Assembly (NCBI GenBank): GCA_041918155.1
Contig: JAYRWH010000054.1
Span: 1-5,803, forward strand
Direction: 5' to 3'
Source of the DNA: UBA668 sp041918155
GTDB taxonomy: Bacteria; Actinomycetota; Acidimicrobiia; Acidimicrobiales; Ilumatobacteraceae
DNA: 5,803 nucleotides
Below are positions 1 to 5,803 of this stretch, piece after piece. A program made the translations under genes and the position numbers. The notes under the pieces are model-generated. The model saw only the letters and a program-made list of their open reading frames with translations. It was not told where the DNA came from and made no database searches. Position 1 is the stretch's first letter. Each line of letters begins with the position of its first letter.

Positions 1-1
1 C

Positions 2-73
2 GTCGTGTCGAGGGATGCCGCCACGCCACCGGCTTCGTTCGAATGCTCGCATTGCACGGGAGGCACCGCATGA
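2..73 (+). CDS. Possible C-terminal end of an upstream gene (partial)
   Basis: The second reading frame is open from the window edge and ends at a TGA at 71-73. That stop overlaps the ATG of the aminotransferase (70-72) as an ATGA junction. The visible tail is 23 residues, ending in SFECSHCTGGTA, and I do not recognise it. The case for a real gene is the overlap itself: ATGA and GTGA junctions are how the other genes here are joined, and the next gene is otherwise left without a visible promoter. The two other forward frames are also open across this short stretch, and third-position G/C does not separate them, so this could equally be non-coding leader. Confidence 0.3.
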   Translation, partial: VVSRDAATPPASFECSHCTGGTA

Positions 74-1179
74 TCCCCATCACCGTCGTCAAGCTTGGCG
101 AGGAGGAAGAGGCACTCGTGCTGCAGGTGTTGCGGTCGGGCATGCTGGCCCAGGGCACCATGGTGCAGCGGTTCGAGGAGCTGTGTCGCGCCATGACGGG
201 TGCGCAGCACGCGGTGGCGGTCAACAACGGCACCACCGCGCTCGTCGTCGCGCTCGAGGCACTGCAGTTGCAGGCCGGCGACGAGGTGGTCACCAGTCCG
301 TTCACGTTCGTGGCGACGCTCAACGCGATCCTCGAGGCCGGCGCCTCCGTGCGCTTCGCCGACATCACCGAGATCGACTTCAATCTCGACCCGGCATCGC
401 TTCCGGCCGTGCTCTCGGAACGTACCAAGGTTCTGATGCCGGTGCACCTCTACGGCCAGCCCGCTGACATGGCACCCATCGCCGCCACCGCGGCGCAACG
501 CGGTCTGTCGATCGTGGAGGATGCCGCGCAGGCACACGGCGCTCACTACGGTGGCCGACCGATCGGCACCTACGGTCAGGCAACCTTCAGCTTCTACGCG
601 ACGAAGAACCTGAGCGCGGGCGAGGGCGGCGTCGTCACCACCGACGACGATGCGCTGGCCGACCGGCTGCGGCTGCTGCGCAATCAGGGCATGCGTGCCC
701 GCTACTACTACGAACTGGCCGGGCACAACTACCGCCTCACCGACCTCGCCGCCGCGGTCGCGATCCCGCAGTTCAACCGGCTGCCGGCGATCGTCGCCGC
801 TCGCGCGGCCAACGCCGGGTACTTCCGCGAGCACCTCGCTGGCTTGCCCGGGGTCGTCACCCCGACGACGCTCGAAGGTCGCACGCACGCGTGGCACCAG
901 TACACGCTGCGCATCACCGCCGATTGCCCGTTCGACCGCGACACCGTCCTGGCCCGCCTGCACGAGCACGGCGTCGGCGCTGGCGTCTACTACCCGCGCG
1001 CGGTCTACGACTACGAGTGCTACCGCGCCAACCCGCGCGTGCACATCGGCGAGGGCAGCCCGATCGGCGAGCGCGTCGCCCGCGAGGTCATCAGCCTGCC
1101 GGTGCACCAGCACCTCACGGAAGGCGAGCGCGATCAGGTGGTCGCGGCCGTCACCGCCGCCGTGGGCGGCCCCGCGTGA
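70..1179 (+). CDS. DegT/DnrJ/EryC1/StrS-family PLP-dependent sugar aminotransferase
   Basis: This is a 369-residue, full-length member of the fold-type I aminotransferases that convert a keto nucleotide-sugar to an amino sugar, normally with glutamate as donor, in the cytoplasm. Visible landmarks are the NNGTTAL cofactor-phosphate segment (about 52-58), SPFTFVAT (76-83), VEDAAQAHGA (149-158, with the pyridine-binding Asp151 and Gln154) and SFYATKN (174-180), whose Lys179 should form the PLP Schiff base. The C-terminal half has the usual VYYPRAVYDYECY and SLPVHQHLTEGE blocks. The ATG at 70 is preferred over the in-frame ATG at 43 because GGGAGG (58-63) lies 6 nt upstream and the family N-terminus (MIPITVVKLGEEE) begins there. 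The 3' end overlaps the epimerase gene by 4 nt. The substrate is unproven. A GnnB- or WbpE-like 3-amination role is plausible because a Gfo/Idh/MocA oxidoreductase lies nearby. A 4-amination role cannot be excluded. Confidence 0.93.
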   Translation: MIPITVVKLGEEEEALVLQVLRSGMLAQGTMVQRFEELCRAMTGAQHAVAVNNGTTALVVALEALQLQAGDEVVTSPFTFVATLNAILEAGASVRFADITEIDFNLDPASLPAVLSERTKVLMPVHLYGQPADMAPIAATAAQRGLSIVEDAAQAHGAHYGGRPIGTYGQATFSFYATKNLSAGEGGVVTTDDDALADRLRLLRNQGMRARYYYELAGHNYRLTDLAAAVAIPQFNRLPAIVAARAANAGYFREHLAGLPGVVTPTTLEGRTHAWHQYTLRITADCPFDRDTVLARLHEHGVGAGVYYPRAVYDYECYRANPRVHIGEGSPIGERVAREVISLPVHQHLTEGERDQVVAAVTAAVGGPA

Positions 1180-2258
1180 CGGGGCGCATCGCAGTCGTCT
1201 TCGGCACCCGCCCGGAGATGATCAAGCTCGCGCCCGTCATCCACCGCCTCGGCGAGCGGGCGTTGGTCGTGCACACCGGCCAGCACTTCGACGACAACAT
1301 GAGCCGCGCGTTCCTCGAACAGCTGCACATCGGGCAACCGCACCTGCACCTCGAGGTCGGCGGCACCACCCGCGGCGCGCAGATCGGCAACGCCACGGTC
1401 GCGATCGAGCAGTTCCTGCTCGACGAGCACCCGGCAGCCGTCGTCGTGCAGGGCGACACGAACTCGGGGTTGGCCGGCGCGCTCGCCGCCAACTCGACCA
1501 CCACTCCCCTCGCCCACCTGGAAGCCGGCCTGCGCAGCTACGACCGGGCGATGCCCGAGGAGCACAACCGGGTGCTGATCGACGCCATCTCGGATCTGTG
1601 CCTGGCACCGCACATCAGCAACGCCGAGGCGCTGCACCGAGAGGGCGTCGCCGCCGAACGCATTCGCGTCACCGGCAGCACACTGCTCGACGCGCTCGAC
1701 ACGATCATGCCGCAGCCGGCCGAACGGGCCGAGCACCTCGCCGCCCACGACGTGCGCGCCGGCAGGTTCGTGCTGGCCACCATCCATCGCGCGGAGAACG
1801 CCGACAACGAGCCCAACCTGCGCGCCATCCTCGGCGAGCTGGCGGCGCTGCCGCTACCTGTCGTGCTGCCGCTGCACCCGCGTACCCGCAAGCGTGCCGC
1901 CGAGTTCGGCCTGCAACCGCTGCTCGACCGGCTGCTCGTGTGCCAGCCGGTGGGGTACCGCGAGTTCGTCAGCCTGGCCCGCGAGTCGGCGATGATCAAC
2001 AGCGACTCCGGCGGCGTGCAGGAGGAAGCCACGATCGTCAAGCGCCCGGTGCTGGTGGTGCGCAACTCAACGGAGCGCCCCGAGATCCTCGGCACCTTCG
2101 CCCACCTGGTGGCGGCCGGCCCGCAGATCGGTGCGGTGGCCGGCGAGCTGCTGGCGCACATCGACGAAGTGCACGCTCGTCTGGAAGCACTGCCCTACCC
2201 GTACGGCAGCCATGCCAGTGACGCGGTGGTGGCCGCGCTCGACGAGCTCCTGTCGTGA
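1176..2258 (+). CDS. wecB: Non-hydrolysing UDP-N-acetylglucosamine 2-epimerase (WecB family)
   Basis: The 360-residue product has the usual length for the family, which reversibly converts UDP-GlcNAc to UDP-ManNAc by anti-elimination of UDP and re-addition. Landmarks in order are FGTRPEMIKLAP (9-20), HTGQHFDDNM (33-42), VQGDTNS (91-97), HLEAGLRSYDR (114-124), MPEEHNR (126-132), TIHRAEN (202-208), LHPRTRKR (233-240), INSDSGGVQEE (274-284) and NSTERPE (297-303). GTRPE and TERPE match the WecB/archaeal epimerase type. WbpI, which acts on diacetamido-uronic acids, has GARPQ and TEWVE at these places as I recall them, so a GlcNAc/ManNAc-type substrate is favoured. The start is the GTG at 1176, inside a GTGA overlap with the aminotransferase stop. 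No Shine-Dalgarno is evident, which suggests translational coupling. An open frame runs back to 891, but that part lies antiparallel in phase to the aminotransferase gene and is not family-like. Confidence 0.94.
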   Translation: MTGRIAVVFGTRPEMIKLAPVIHRLGERALVVHTGQHFDDNMSRAFLEQLHIGQPHLHLEVGGTTRGAQIGNATVAIEQFLLDEHPAAVVVQGDTNSGLAGALAANSTTTPLAHLEAGLRSYDRAMPEEHNRVLIDAISDLCLAPHISNAEALHREGVAAERIRVTGSTLLDALDTIMPQPAERAEHLAAHDVRAGRFVLATIHRAENADNEPNLRAILGELAALPLPVVLPLHPRTRKRAAEFGLQPLLDRLLVCQPVGYREFVSLARESAMINSDSGGVQEEATIVKRPVLVVRNSTERPEILGTFAHLVAAGPQIGAVAGELLAHIDEVHARLEALPYPYGSHASDAVVAALDELLS

Positions 2259-2282
2259 CGAACTCGGGCTGACGACCTGTTG

Positions 2283-2296
2283 CCCGCCCTGGCGGG
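2283..2296. terminator. GC hairpin between convergent genes, likely bidirectional terminator
   Basis: CCCGCC (2283-2288) and GGCGGG (2291-2296) form a perfect 6-bp inverted repeat. It folds either with a 2-nt turn or as a 5-bp stem with a CCTG tetraloop. It lies in the 44-nt gap between the stop codons of two convergent genes (2258 and 2303), where one hairpin could end both transcripts. No T-run follows on either strand, so it is not a textbook intrinsic terminator. T-poor hairpins are common at gene ends in high-GC actinobacteria. Confidence 0.5.
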
Positions 2297-2302
2297 GTAC
2301 AC

Positions 2303-3292
2303 CTAGCGAGTCGAACCGGTTTCGATCTGCTCGGCCAGCACGTGGGCGGGACGGATCTGGCGTCGCTCCTCCAGGTGGTCGGCCGTACGGTCGACGAGCT
2401 GCAGGAAATGGGCGAGCTGCAACGACAACGGCTCGCCCGTGTGGCGCACGAACGGCAGCTCGATCTCGCTGGACGAGCGATAGCCGACGCCGCCACCGGT
2501 GAGCAACATCTCCTGGCTGACGTTGCGGTAGACGGTGACGTCCTGGCGCAGCAGGTCCACCTCGACCAGTTGCGTCGCGGTGTGAATGCTGAGCGAACGC
2601 ACCTTGCGCTGCCCCATCCGGTTGGCGGACAGTGTCGCCACCCCCGACGCGTCGCCGGCCGCCTCAGTGAGCGACCCTGCACTGAACGACACGGTCGCGT
2701 CGGCGATCTCGTTCCATTTGGACGTGGCCGGTCGCACGGAGGCGGAGCCGAGCAGCGTGCCCTCCAGCGGGCAGAACAACCGCTGCGCGACATCGAGATC
2801 GTGCAACATCAGATCGTTGACGACACTGGACGCGATGCGTGGCGCGGGCGGCGAGTGGCGCACGGCCAACAGGTGCACGGGCGGCCCGTCGAGGATCTGC
2901 ACGGCGGTGTGGAAGGCGGCGTTGAACCGCTCGACGAAGCCGCACATCACCGGCACGTCGTCGGCCTCCGCCACCGCCAGCAGTTCGTCGAGCTGCGCGA
3001 GCGTGGGCGCGAACGGCTTCTCCACGAGCAGCGGGCGACCGGCGCGCAACAACGGCATCACGGTCTCCATGCGGGTCGCCGTGCTGCCGGCGACGATGAC
3101 CGCATCGCAGTCGAACGCGTCGGCGAGCTCGGTGGACGGATGCGACCCGTAGCGCGCCGCCAACCGCTTCGCGGCCTCGGCGTCGACGTCGATGACGACG
3201 GCCAGATCGGCCTCGGCGGACTCGGCGATGACGCGTGCGTGGCTGGACCCCATTTGGCCAGCGCCGACGAGCGCTAGCTGCCGGCGGGTCAC
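2303..3292 (-). CDS. Gfo/Idh/MocA-family NAD(P)-dependent oxidoreductase, probable nucleotide-sugar dehydrogenase
   Basis: The 329-residue product begins with a Rossmann dinucleotide-binding motif, LALVGAGQMGSSHARV (6-21). Next come the DCDAVIVAGST segment (61-71) and the family's EKP signature (91-93), whose Lys92 is expected to be in the active site. VVNDLMLHDLDVA (157-169) supplies the conserved His164/Asp165. The GxGxMGxxHAR start and the DLxxHDxD pattern resemble UDP-N-acetylglucosamine 3-dehydrogenases of the GnnA type, which make the 3-keto sugar for a DegT aminotransferase. This is inferred from motifs, and inositol- or other sugar-oxidising relatives remain possible. The GTG at 3292 is chosen because the Rossmann fold starts at once, GGAG (3301-3304, minus sense) lies 8 nt upstream, and the codon forms a GTGA overlap with the sugar transferase stop. 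An open frame extends upstream to 4195 but only shadows the sugar transferase gene. It is probably cotranscribed with that gene. Confidence 0.9.
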   Translation of the reverse strand: MTRRQLALVGAGQMGSSHARVIAESAEADLAVVIDVDAEAAKRLAARYGSHPSTELADAFDCDAVIVAGSTATRMETVMPLLRAGRPLLVEKPFAPTLAQLDELLAVAEADDVPVMCGFVERFNAAFHTAVQILDGPPVHLLAVRHSPPAPRIASSVVNDLMLHDLDVAQRLFCPLEGTLLGSASVRPATSKWNEIADATVSFSAGSLTEAAGDASGVATLSANRMGQRKVRSLSIHTATQLVEVDLLRQDVTVYRNVSQEMLLTGGGVGYRSSSEIELPFVRHTGEPLSLQLAHFLQLVDRTADHLEERRQIRPAHVLAEQIETGSTR

Positions 3293-4806
3293 GCCGCGTT
3301 CTCCGCGATCGGCCCATCCGGGGAGACTTCGCCGGCCTTCGGTGGAGTGCGTCGCAGCGACGTGACCAGCCGCACGACGAGATGCTCGGCGGTACCCAGG
3401 ATGATCAGCAGATCCATCGTGATCGACCAGTTCTCGACGTAGAACAGGTCGAGGCGACGGTACGCCTCGAACGACGGGTTGTCGCGGGCCTCCACCTGCC
3501 ACAGGCCGGTGATGCCGGGCAGCACCTGCTCGCGCTGGCGCAGATCGGGGCCGAAGTCGGCGACCTCGGACGGCAGCGCCGGCCGCGGCCCGACCAAGCT
3601 CATCTCGCCCCGGAGCACGTTGACCAGCTGCGGCAGCTCGTCGAGGCTGGTCTCGCGTAACCACCGACCGACCCGGGTGACGCGCGGATCGCTTTCCATC
3701 TTGAACAGCGGCCCGTTGCGCTCGTTGGCGGCACGCAGGTTGGCCAGCTGCTCTTCCGCGTCGACGCGCATGGTGCGGAACTTGAGCACATTGAACGTGT
3801 TGCCGCCCCGACCGACACGCTGTTGGCGGAAGTAGACCGGCCCACGGTCGCCCAGTTTGACCCCGATGGCGATGGCGGCGAACAGCGGCGCGGCCACCAC
3901 CAGGATGATTGCTGCGAGGGCGATGTCGAACCCGCGCTTGATGAGCCGCTGCAGCCTGGAGAGCGACGGGGCCTCCACGTAGAGCAGCGGCTCGTGTGAC
4001 AGCGGCAGCGAGCGCAGACGGCGGGCCTCGATGCCCGACACGCCGGTGGCGAGGTGCACGTGCACGTCGTGCTGCTGCAGGTTGCGGATCAGCGAGTTGA
4101 GGCGGCTGGCGCCCAGCGCCGTCGGCGACACGACCACGCCCGACGCACCATGCTCGGTGACGAGCGCCTCGGTGTCGTCGGAGTCGCCCAACCACAGGGC
4201 ACCGATGTTGTGGCGCAGCGCATCGTCGCGGTTGCCGACGATGCCGACCACTGACATGCCCAGGTCAGTATGCGTGGCGAACAGCTCGATGAGGCGGGCC
4301 GCTTCCGAGTCGGAACCGACGACGAGCACGCGCCGCTGGTGTTGGCCCTTGGATCGCTTGACCGAGACCCAGGAGCGGAACGCGGAGCGGTTGAGCACCA
4401 GCAGGAGCCAAGAGATGACTGCGCCGAGTGCGAGGTAGCGGATGCGGAAGCCGAAGCTCGCGACGCGGTCGACCACGATGATGCTGACGAGCATCATCGC
4501 GACGGCACGCGTGCTACGCGTCAATTCGACGACGCGCACTGCGCTAACACGGGCGAGGAAAAGCCCCTGGCTGCGCAGGCACAGCAACCCGAGCGCGACG
4601 GCAGAGATGATGCAGCCGATGGCGCGTAGCCAGCCATGCGCGGCAGGGAAATCCAGGCTGAGGATCATGGCGGCATACCCGAGCGCGAACGCGAGGGCAT
4701 CGCCGAAAACGAGTGCCAGCTTCAGCTTGCTGAGACCCAGGAAACCCGCTTCCGACACCGCTACGCCGCCAGTGTCGCCGCTCATGCTCACCGTGATCTT
4801 CTTCAT
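3289..4806 (-). CDS. Polyprenyl-phosphate glycosyl-1-phosphate transferase (WbaP/WcaJ type)
   Basis: This inner-membrane enzyme should transfer a sugar 1-phosphate from a UDP-sugar to the polyprenyl phosphate carrier, the first committed step of a capsule, exopolysaccharide or O-antigen-like repeat unit. The 505 residues fall into three parts. The first has about four hydrophobic N-terminal segments (about 29-50, 59-78, 101-113, 123-139). The second is a CoA-binding-like Rossmann region starting at RRVLVVGSDSEAARLIELF (158-176). The third is a complete C-terminal bacterial sugar transferase domain. That domain shows KRGFDI with the re-entrant membrane helix (290-318), VLKFRTM (340-346), ETSLDELPQLVNVLRGEMSL (385-404) containing the catalytic Asp389-Glu390 dyad, VGPRP (405-409), PGITGLWQV (430-438) and RLDLFYVENWS (451-461). 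I prefer the ATG at 4806 (weak GGAAAG about 8 nt upstream). The in-frame GTG at 4827 would add seven residues. The sugar carried cannot be read from the sequence. Confidence 0.93.
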   Translation of the reverse strand: MKKITVSMSGDTGGVAVSEAGFLGLSKLKLALVFGDALAFALGYAAMILSLDFPAAHGWLRAIGCIISAVALGLLCLRSQGLFLARVSAVRVVELTRSTRAVAMMLVSIIVVDRVASFGFRIRYLALGAVISWLLLVLNRSAFRSWVSVKRSKGQHQRRVLVVGSDSEAARLIELFATHTDLGMSVVGIVGNRDDALRHNIGALWLGDSDDTEALVTEHGASGVVVSPTALGASRLNSLIRNLQQHDVHVHLATGVSGIEARRLRSLPLSHEPLLYVEAPSLSRLQRLIKRGFDIALAAIILVVAAPLFAAIAIGVKLGDRGPVYFRQQRVGRGGNTFNVLKFRTMRVDAEEQLANLRAANERNGPLFKMESDPRVTRVGRWLRETSLDELPQLVNVLRGEMSLVGPRPALPSEVADFGPDLRQREQVLPGITGLWQVEARDNPSFEAYRRLDLFYVENWSITMDLLIILGTAEHLVVRLVTSLRRTPPKAGEVSPDGPIAENAA

Positions 4807-4989
4807 TTCGCCAACTTTCCATGGCACCGCTCACACCAAGGTCGACCATCAGGGTAGGCATCAATGACGCCGATCGGGTCAACGCCTGAAGAAGACCAGA
4901 TGTCGATCGTGCATCCAGCCGTCCGCTGCTCCTCCCATCATCGATTGCAGCCTACAAGCTGTGGACAAACGCCGAATGTGGTCTTCCGA
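4807..4989. other. Intergenic region between rimM and the sugar transferase gene
   Basis: These 183 nt are the largest non-coding gap and are less GC-rich than the flanking genes. Read on the minus strand, the region runs from the rimM stop to the sugar transferase start. It holds no trmD-like start (which would read roughly MRIDVFTIFP), no convincing terminator hairpin after rimM and no tRNA. It does hold a possible promoter (4851-4882), a TTGTCCACA sequence (minus sense, 4960-4968) and an imperfect inverted repeat GAAGACCA/TGGTCTTC (4891-4898 and 4979-4986), which is close to chance expectation. Several short open frames cross it but look like shadows. Confidence 0.6.
4851..4882 (-). promoter_or_regulatory. 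Weak candidate promoter for the sugar transferase-oxidoreductase pair
   Basis: Read on the minus strand, TTGACC (4882-4877) resembles a -35 element and TACCCT (4856-4851) fits the actinobacterial TAnnnT form of a -10. The 20-nt spacing is longer than the usual 17-19. A start near 4844 would leave a leader of about 38 nt before the ATG at 4806. The position suits a promoter, since a new functional module starts here, but the match is weak and could be chance. Confidence 0.25.
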
Positions 4990-5469
4990 CTACGGGAGCA
5001 GGTCGAACAGCCCATCCGGAGGGTCGATCTCGACCCGTCCAACACCCACCCCAGCACTCACGGAGGTGATGAACACCACCGGCACCAGAGCGCCGCCATC
5101 GAGCTCGAGCAGGTCGTGGGCCGGGTTTGCAATCACCGCTATGCAGCGACCGTACGCCTGCCCATCGACGCCGAACACCTCGGCGCCGATCAGATCGTGC
5201 ACGTACCAGCCGGCGTCATCGGTCGGCGGCAGCGCCGCCGCCAGGATCGGCGTGCCGACGTACGCCTCGGCCGCGGTGCGATCGGCGAGACCGGCGAACT
5301 GGACGAGCCAGCGGTTGCCGGCGCGGCGAGCGGACTCGACCACCAACCAGATGCCCTTGGCCTGCACACGGGCGCCCGGTGCCAGCCGCTCGGTGCGATC
5401 GGTGAGCAGATCGACGTACAGCGCGCCGCGCACACCATGGGCGCGGCCGATGCGGCCGACTTCGAGCAC
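4990..5469 (-). CDS. rimM: Ribosome maturation factor RimM
   Basis: RimM binds ribosomal protein S19 and assists maturation of the 30S subunit head. The 159-residue product has both expected domains. The N-terminal RimM domain opens with VGRIGRAHGVRGALYV (4-19). The PRC-barrel domain carries WYVHDLIGAEVFG (88-100), ANPAHDLLEL (114-123) and IDPPDGLFDLL (148-158). The length is somewhat below the roughly 170-180 residues common in the family, but no block appears to be missing. The start is the GTG at 5469, only 3 nt after the khpA stop and with no clear Shine-Dalgarno, so translation is probably coupled to khpA. The gene is downstream of rpsP and khpA, as usual, but unusually it is not followed by trmD. 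Confidence 0.96.
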   Translation of the reverse strand: MLEVGRIGRAHGVRGALYVDLLTDRTERLAPGARVQAKGIWLVVESARRAGNRWLVQFAGLADRTAAEAYVGTPILAAALPPTDDAGWYVHDLIGAEVFGVDGQAYGRCIAVIANPAHDLLELDGGALVPVVFITSVSAGVGVGRVEIDPPDGLFDLLP

Positions 5470-5472
5470 GGA

Positions 5473-5739
5473 TCAGTCCGCGAAATCGACGTCGACTTCG
5501 ACGCCGTCGCGGGTGGCGGCGGCGCGAACGACGGTGCGGATGCTCTGTGCCGTGCGGCCGCGGCGGCCGATCACGCGGCCGAGATCGCCGGGGCCGACGC
5601 GCACTTCGAGGCGCACCTTGCCATGGCTCTCGGACGAATCGACCGTGACCTGCTCGGGATCGTCGACGATCGAGCGCACCACATGGGTGAGCACCGCAAC
5701 GGCCATGGGGGCCGAGGCACTACCAAGCTGATCGGACAT
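5473..5739 (-). CDS. khpA: KH-domain RNA-binding protein KhpA (YlqC family)
   Basis: This small cytoplasmic protein of 88 residues contains a single type II KH fold. Residues 54-71 carry the LGRVIGRRGRTAQSIRTV stretch with the GxxG RNA-binding loop at Gly58-Gly61. In Firmicutes KhpA pairs with KhpB and affects division and RNA metabolism; that role is known for the family and not shown here. The ATG at 5739 forms a TGATG junction, overlapping the rpsP stop by one base. A GTG one codon upstream (5742) is also in frame but lies inside the rpsP stop region, so the ATG is preferred. There is no independent ribosome-binding site, consistent with coupling to rpsP. The rpsP-khpA-rimM order is typical of Gram-positive bacteria. 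Confidence 0.94.
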   Translation of the reverse strand: MSDQLGSASAPMAVAVLTHVVRSIVDDPEQVTVDSSESHGKVRLEVRVGPGDLGRVIGRRGRTAQSIRTVVRAAATRDGVEVDVDFAD

Positions 5740-5803
5740 CACTTGGCCGCGCGAGCGGCGCCGAACTCTGCCCAGGCGCCCGAGATCTCGAGCAGCTTCT
5801 TGA
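5739..5803 (-). CDS. rpsP: Ribosomal protein bS16, C-terminal fragment (cut by window edge)
   Basis: The last 20 codons of a gene entering from the right edge read KKLLEISGAWAEFGAARAAK, then TGA at 5741-5739. The KKLLEISG-W-F pattern matches the end of bS16 (typically V-LL-I-G-W-F), a structural protein of the 30S subunit, followed by a short basic-alanine tail. The position directly before khpA and rimM supports the call strongly. The fragment alone is short, so the identification relies partly on gene order. Confidence 0.85.
   Translation of the reverse strand, partial: KKLLEISGAWAEFGAARAAK

Noticed and set aside
650..2221. Long forward open frame of 523 codons across the aminotransferase and epimerase genes
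   Set aside because: The product is a low-complexity Arg/Pro/Ala/Ser string with no family motifs. It is an out-of-frame shadow produced by high GC across two well-supported genes.
2342..3277. Forward open frame of 311 codons opposite the oxidoreductase gene
   Set aside because: It mirrors the oxidoreductase on the other strand. The His/Arg/Gly-rich translation has no recognisable domain, while the minus strand has clear Gfo/Idh/MocA motifs.
3293..4195. Upstream in-frame extension of the oxidoreductase frame
   Set aside because: The extension is arginine-rich and lies within the sugar transferase gene in another frame. The Rossmann motif, the ribosome-binding site and the GTGA overlap all place the start at 3292.
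4948..4961. CAGC-CTACAA-GCTG as a terminator after rimM
   Set aside because: The stem is only four base pairs with no T-run, too weak to call a terminator.
4891..4986. Inverted repeat GAAGACCA / TGGTCTTC (10 of 11 matching if extended) about 80 nt apart
   Set aside because: A repeat of this length is near chance expectation for a 180-nt region, the arms are far apart, and no mobile-element gene or duplicated target site accompanies it.
4961..5731. Forward open frame of 256 codons opposite rimM and khpA
   Set aside because: It has a Ser/Thr/Arg/Pro-rich composition typical of an antisense shadow, and it covers two confidently identified minus-strand genes.

Overview
The window is GC-rich, with strong G/C preference at third codon positions, GTG starts and genes packed with 1-4 nt overlaps. 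Together with an rpsP-khpA-rimM block, this points to an actinobacterium. An Acidimicrobiia-like lineage is possible, but that is a guess from general sequence character.

Layout. (1) Positions 1-2258, + strand: the tail of an operon that starts outside the window. It holds a DegT/DnrJ/EryC1/StrS-family PLP sugar aminotransferase (70-1179), then a non-hydrolysing UDP-N-acetylglucosamine 2-epimerase (1176-2258), joined by a GTGA overlap. (2) Positions 2259-2302: a 44-nt convergent gap with a GC hairpin, probably a shared terminator. (3) Positions 2303-4806, - strand: a polyprenyl-phosphate sugar-1-phosphate transferase (WbaP/WcaJ type), followed through another GTGA overlap by a Gfo/Idh/MocA-family oxidoreductase. 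(4) Positions 4807-4989: the only sizeable intergenic stretch. (5) Positions 4990-5803, - strand: the housekeeping ribosome-maturation block, with the C-terminal end of rpsP, then khpA (KH-domain protein), then rimM.

How the genes fit together. The four left-hand genes form a surface-polysaccharide or glycoconjugate module. The oxidoreductase and the aminotransferase are the classic pair that oxidises a nucleotide-sugar hydroxyl to a ketone and then transaminates it (GnnA/GnnB or WbpB/WbpE logic). The epimerase interconverts the C2 configuration of UDP-HexNAc. The membrane phosphoglycosyl transferase loads the first sugar phosphate onto the polyprenyl carrier. No exact product can be named from sequence alone.

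The most notable structural point is that rimM is not followed by trmD, its usual neighbour; the polysaccharide module starts there instead. I see no RNA genes, CRISPR arrays, insertion sequences or defence-type system, and nothing that looks like a wholly new system.
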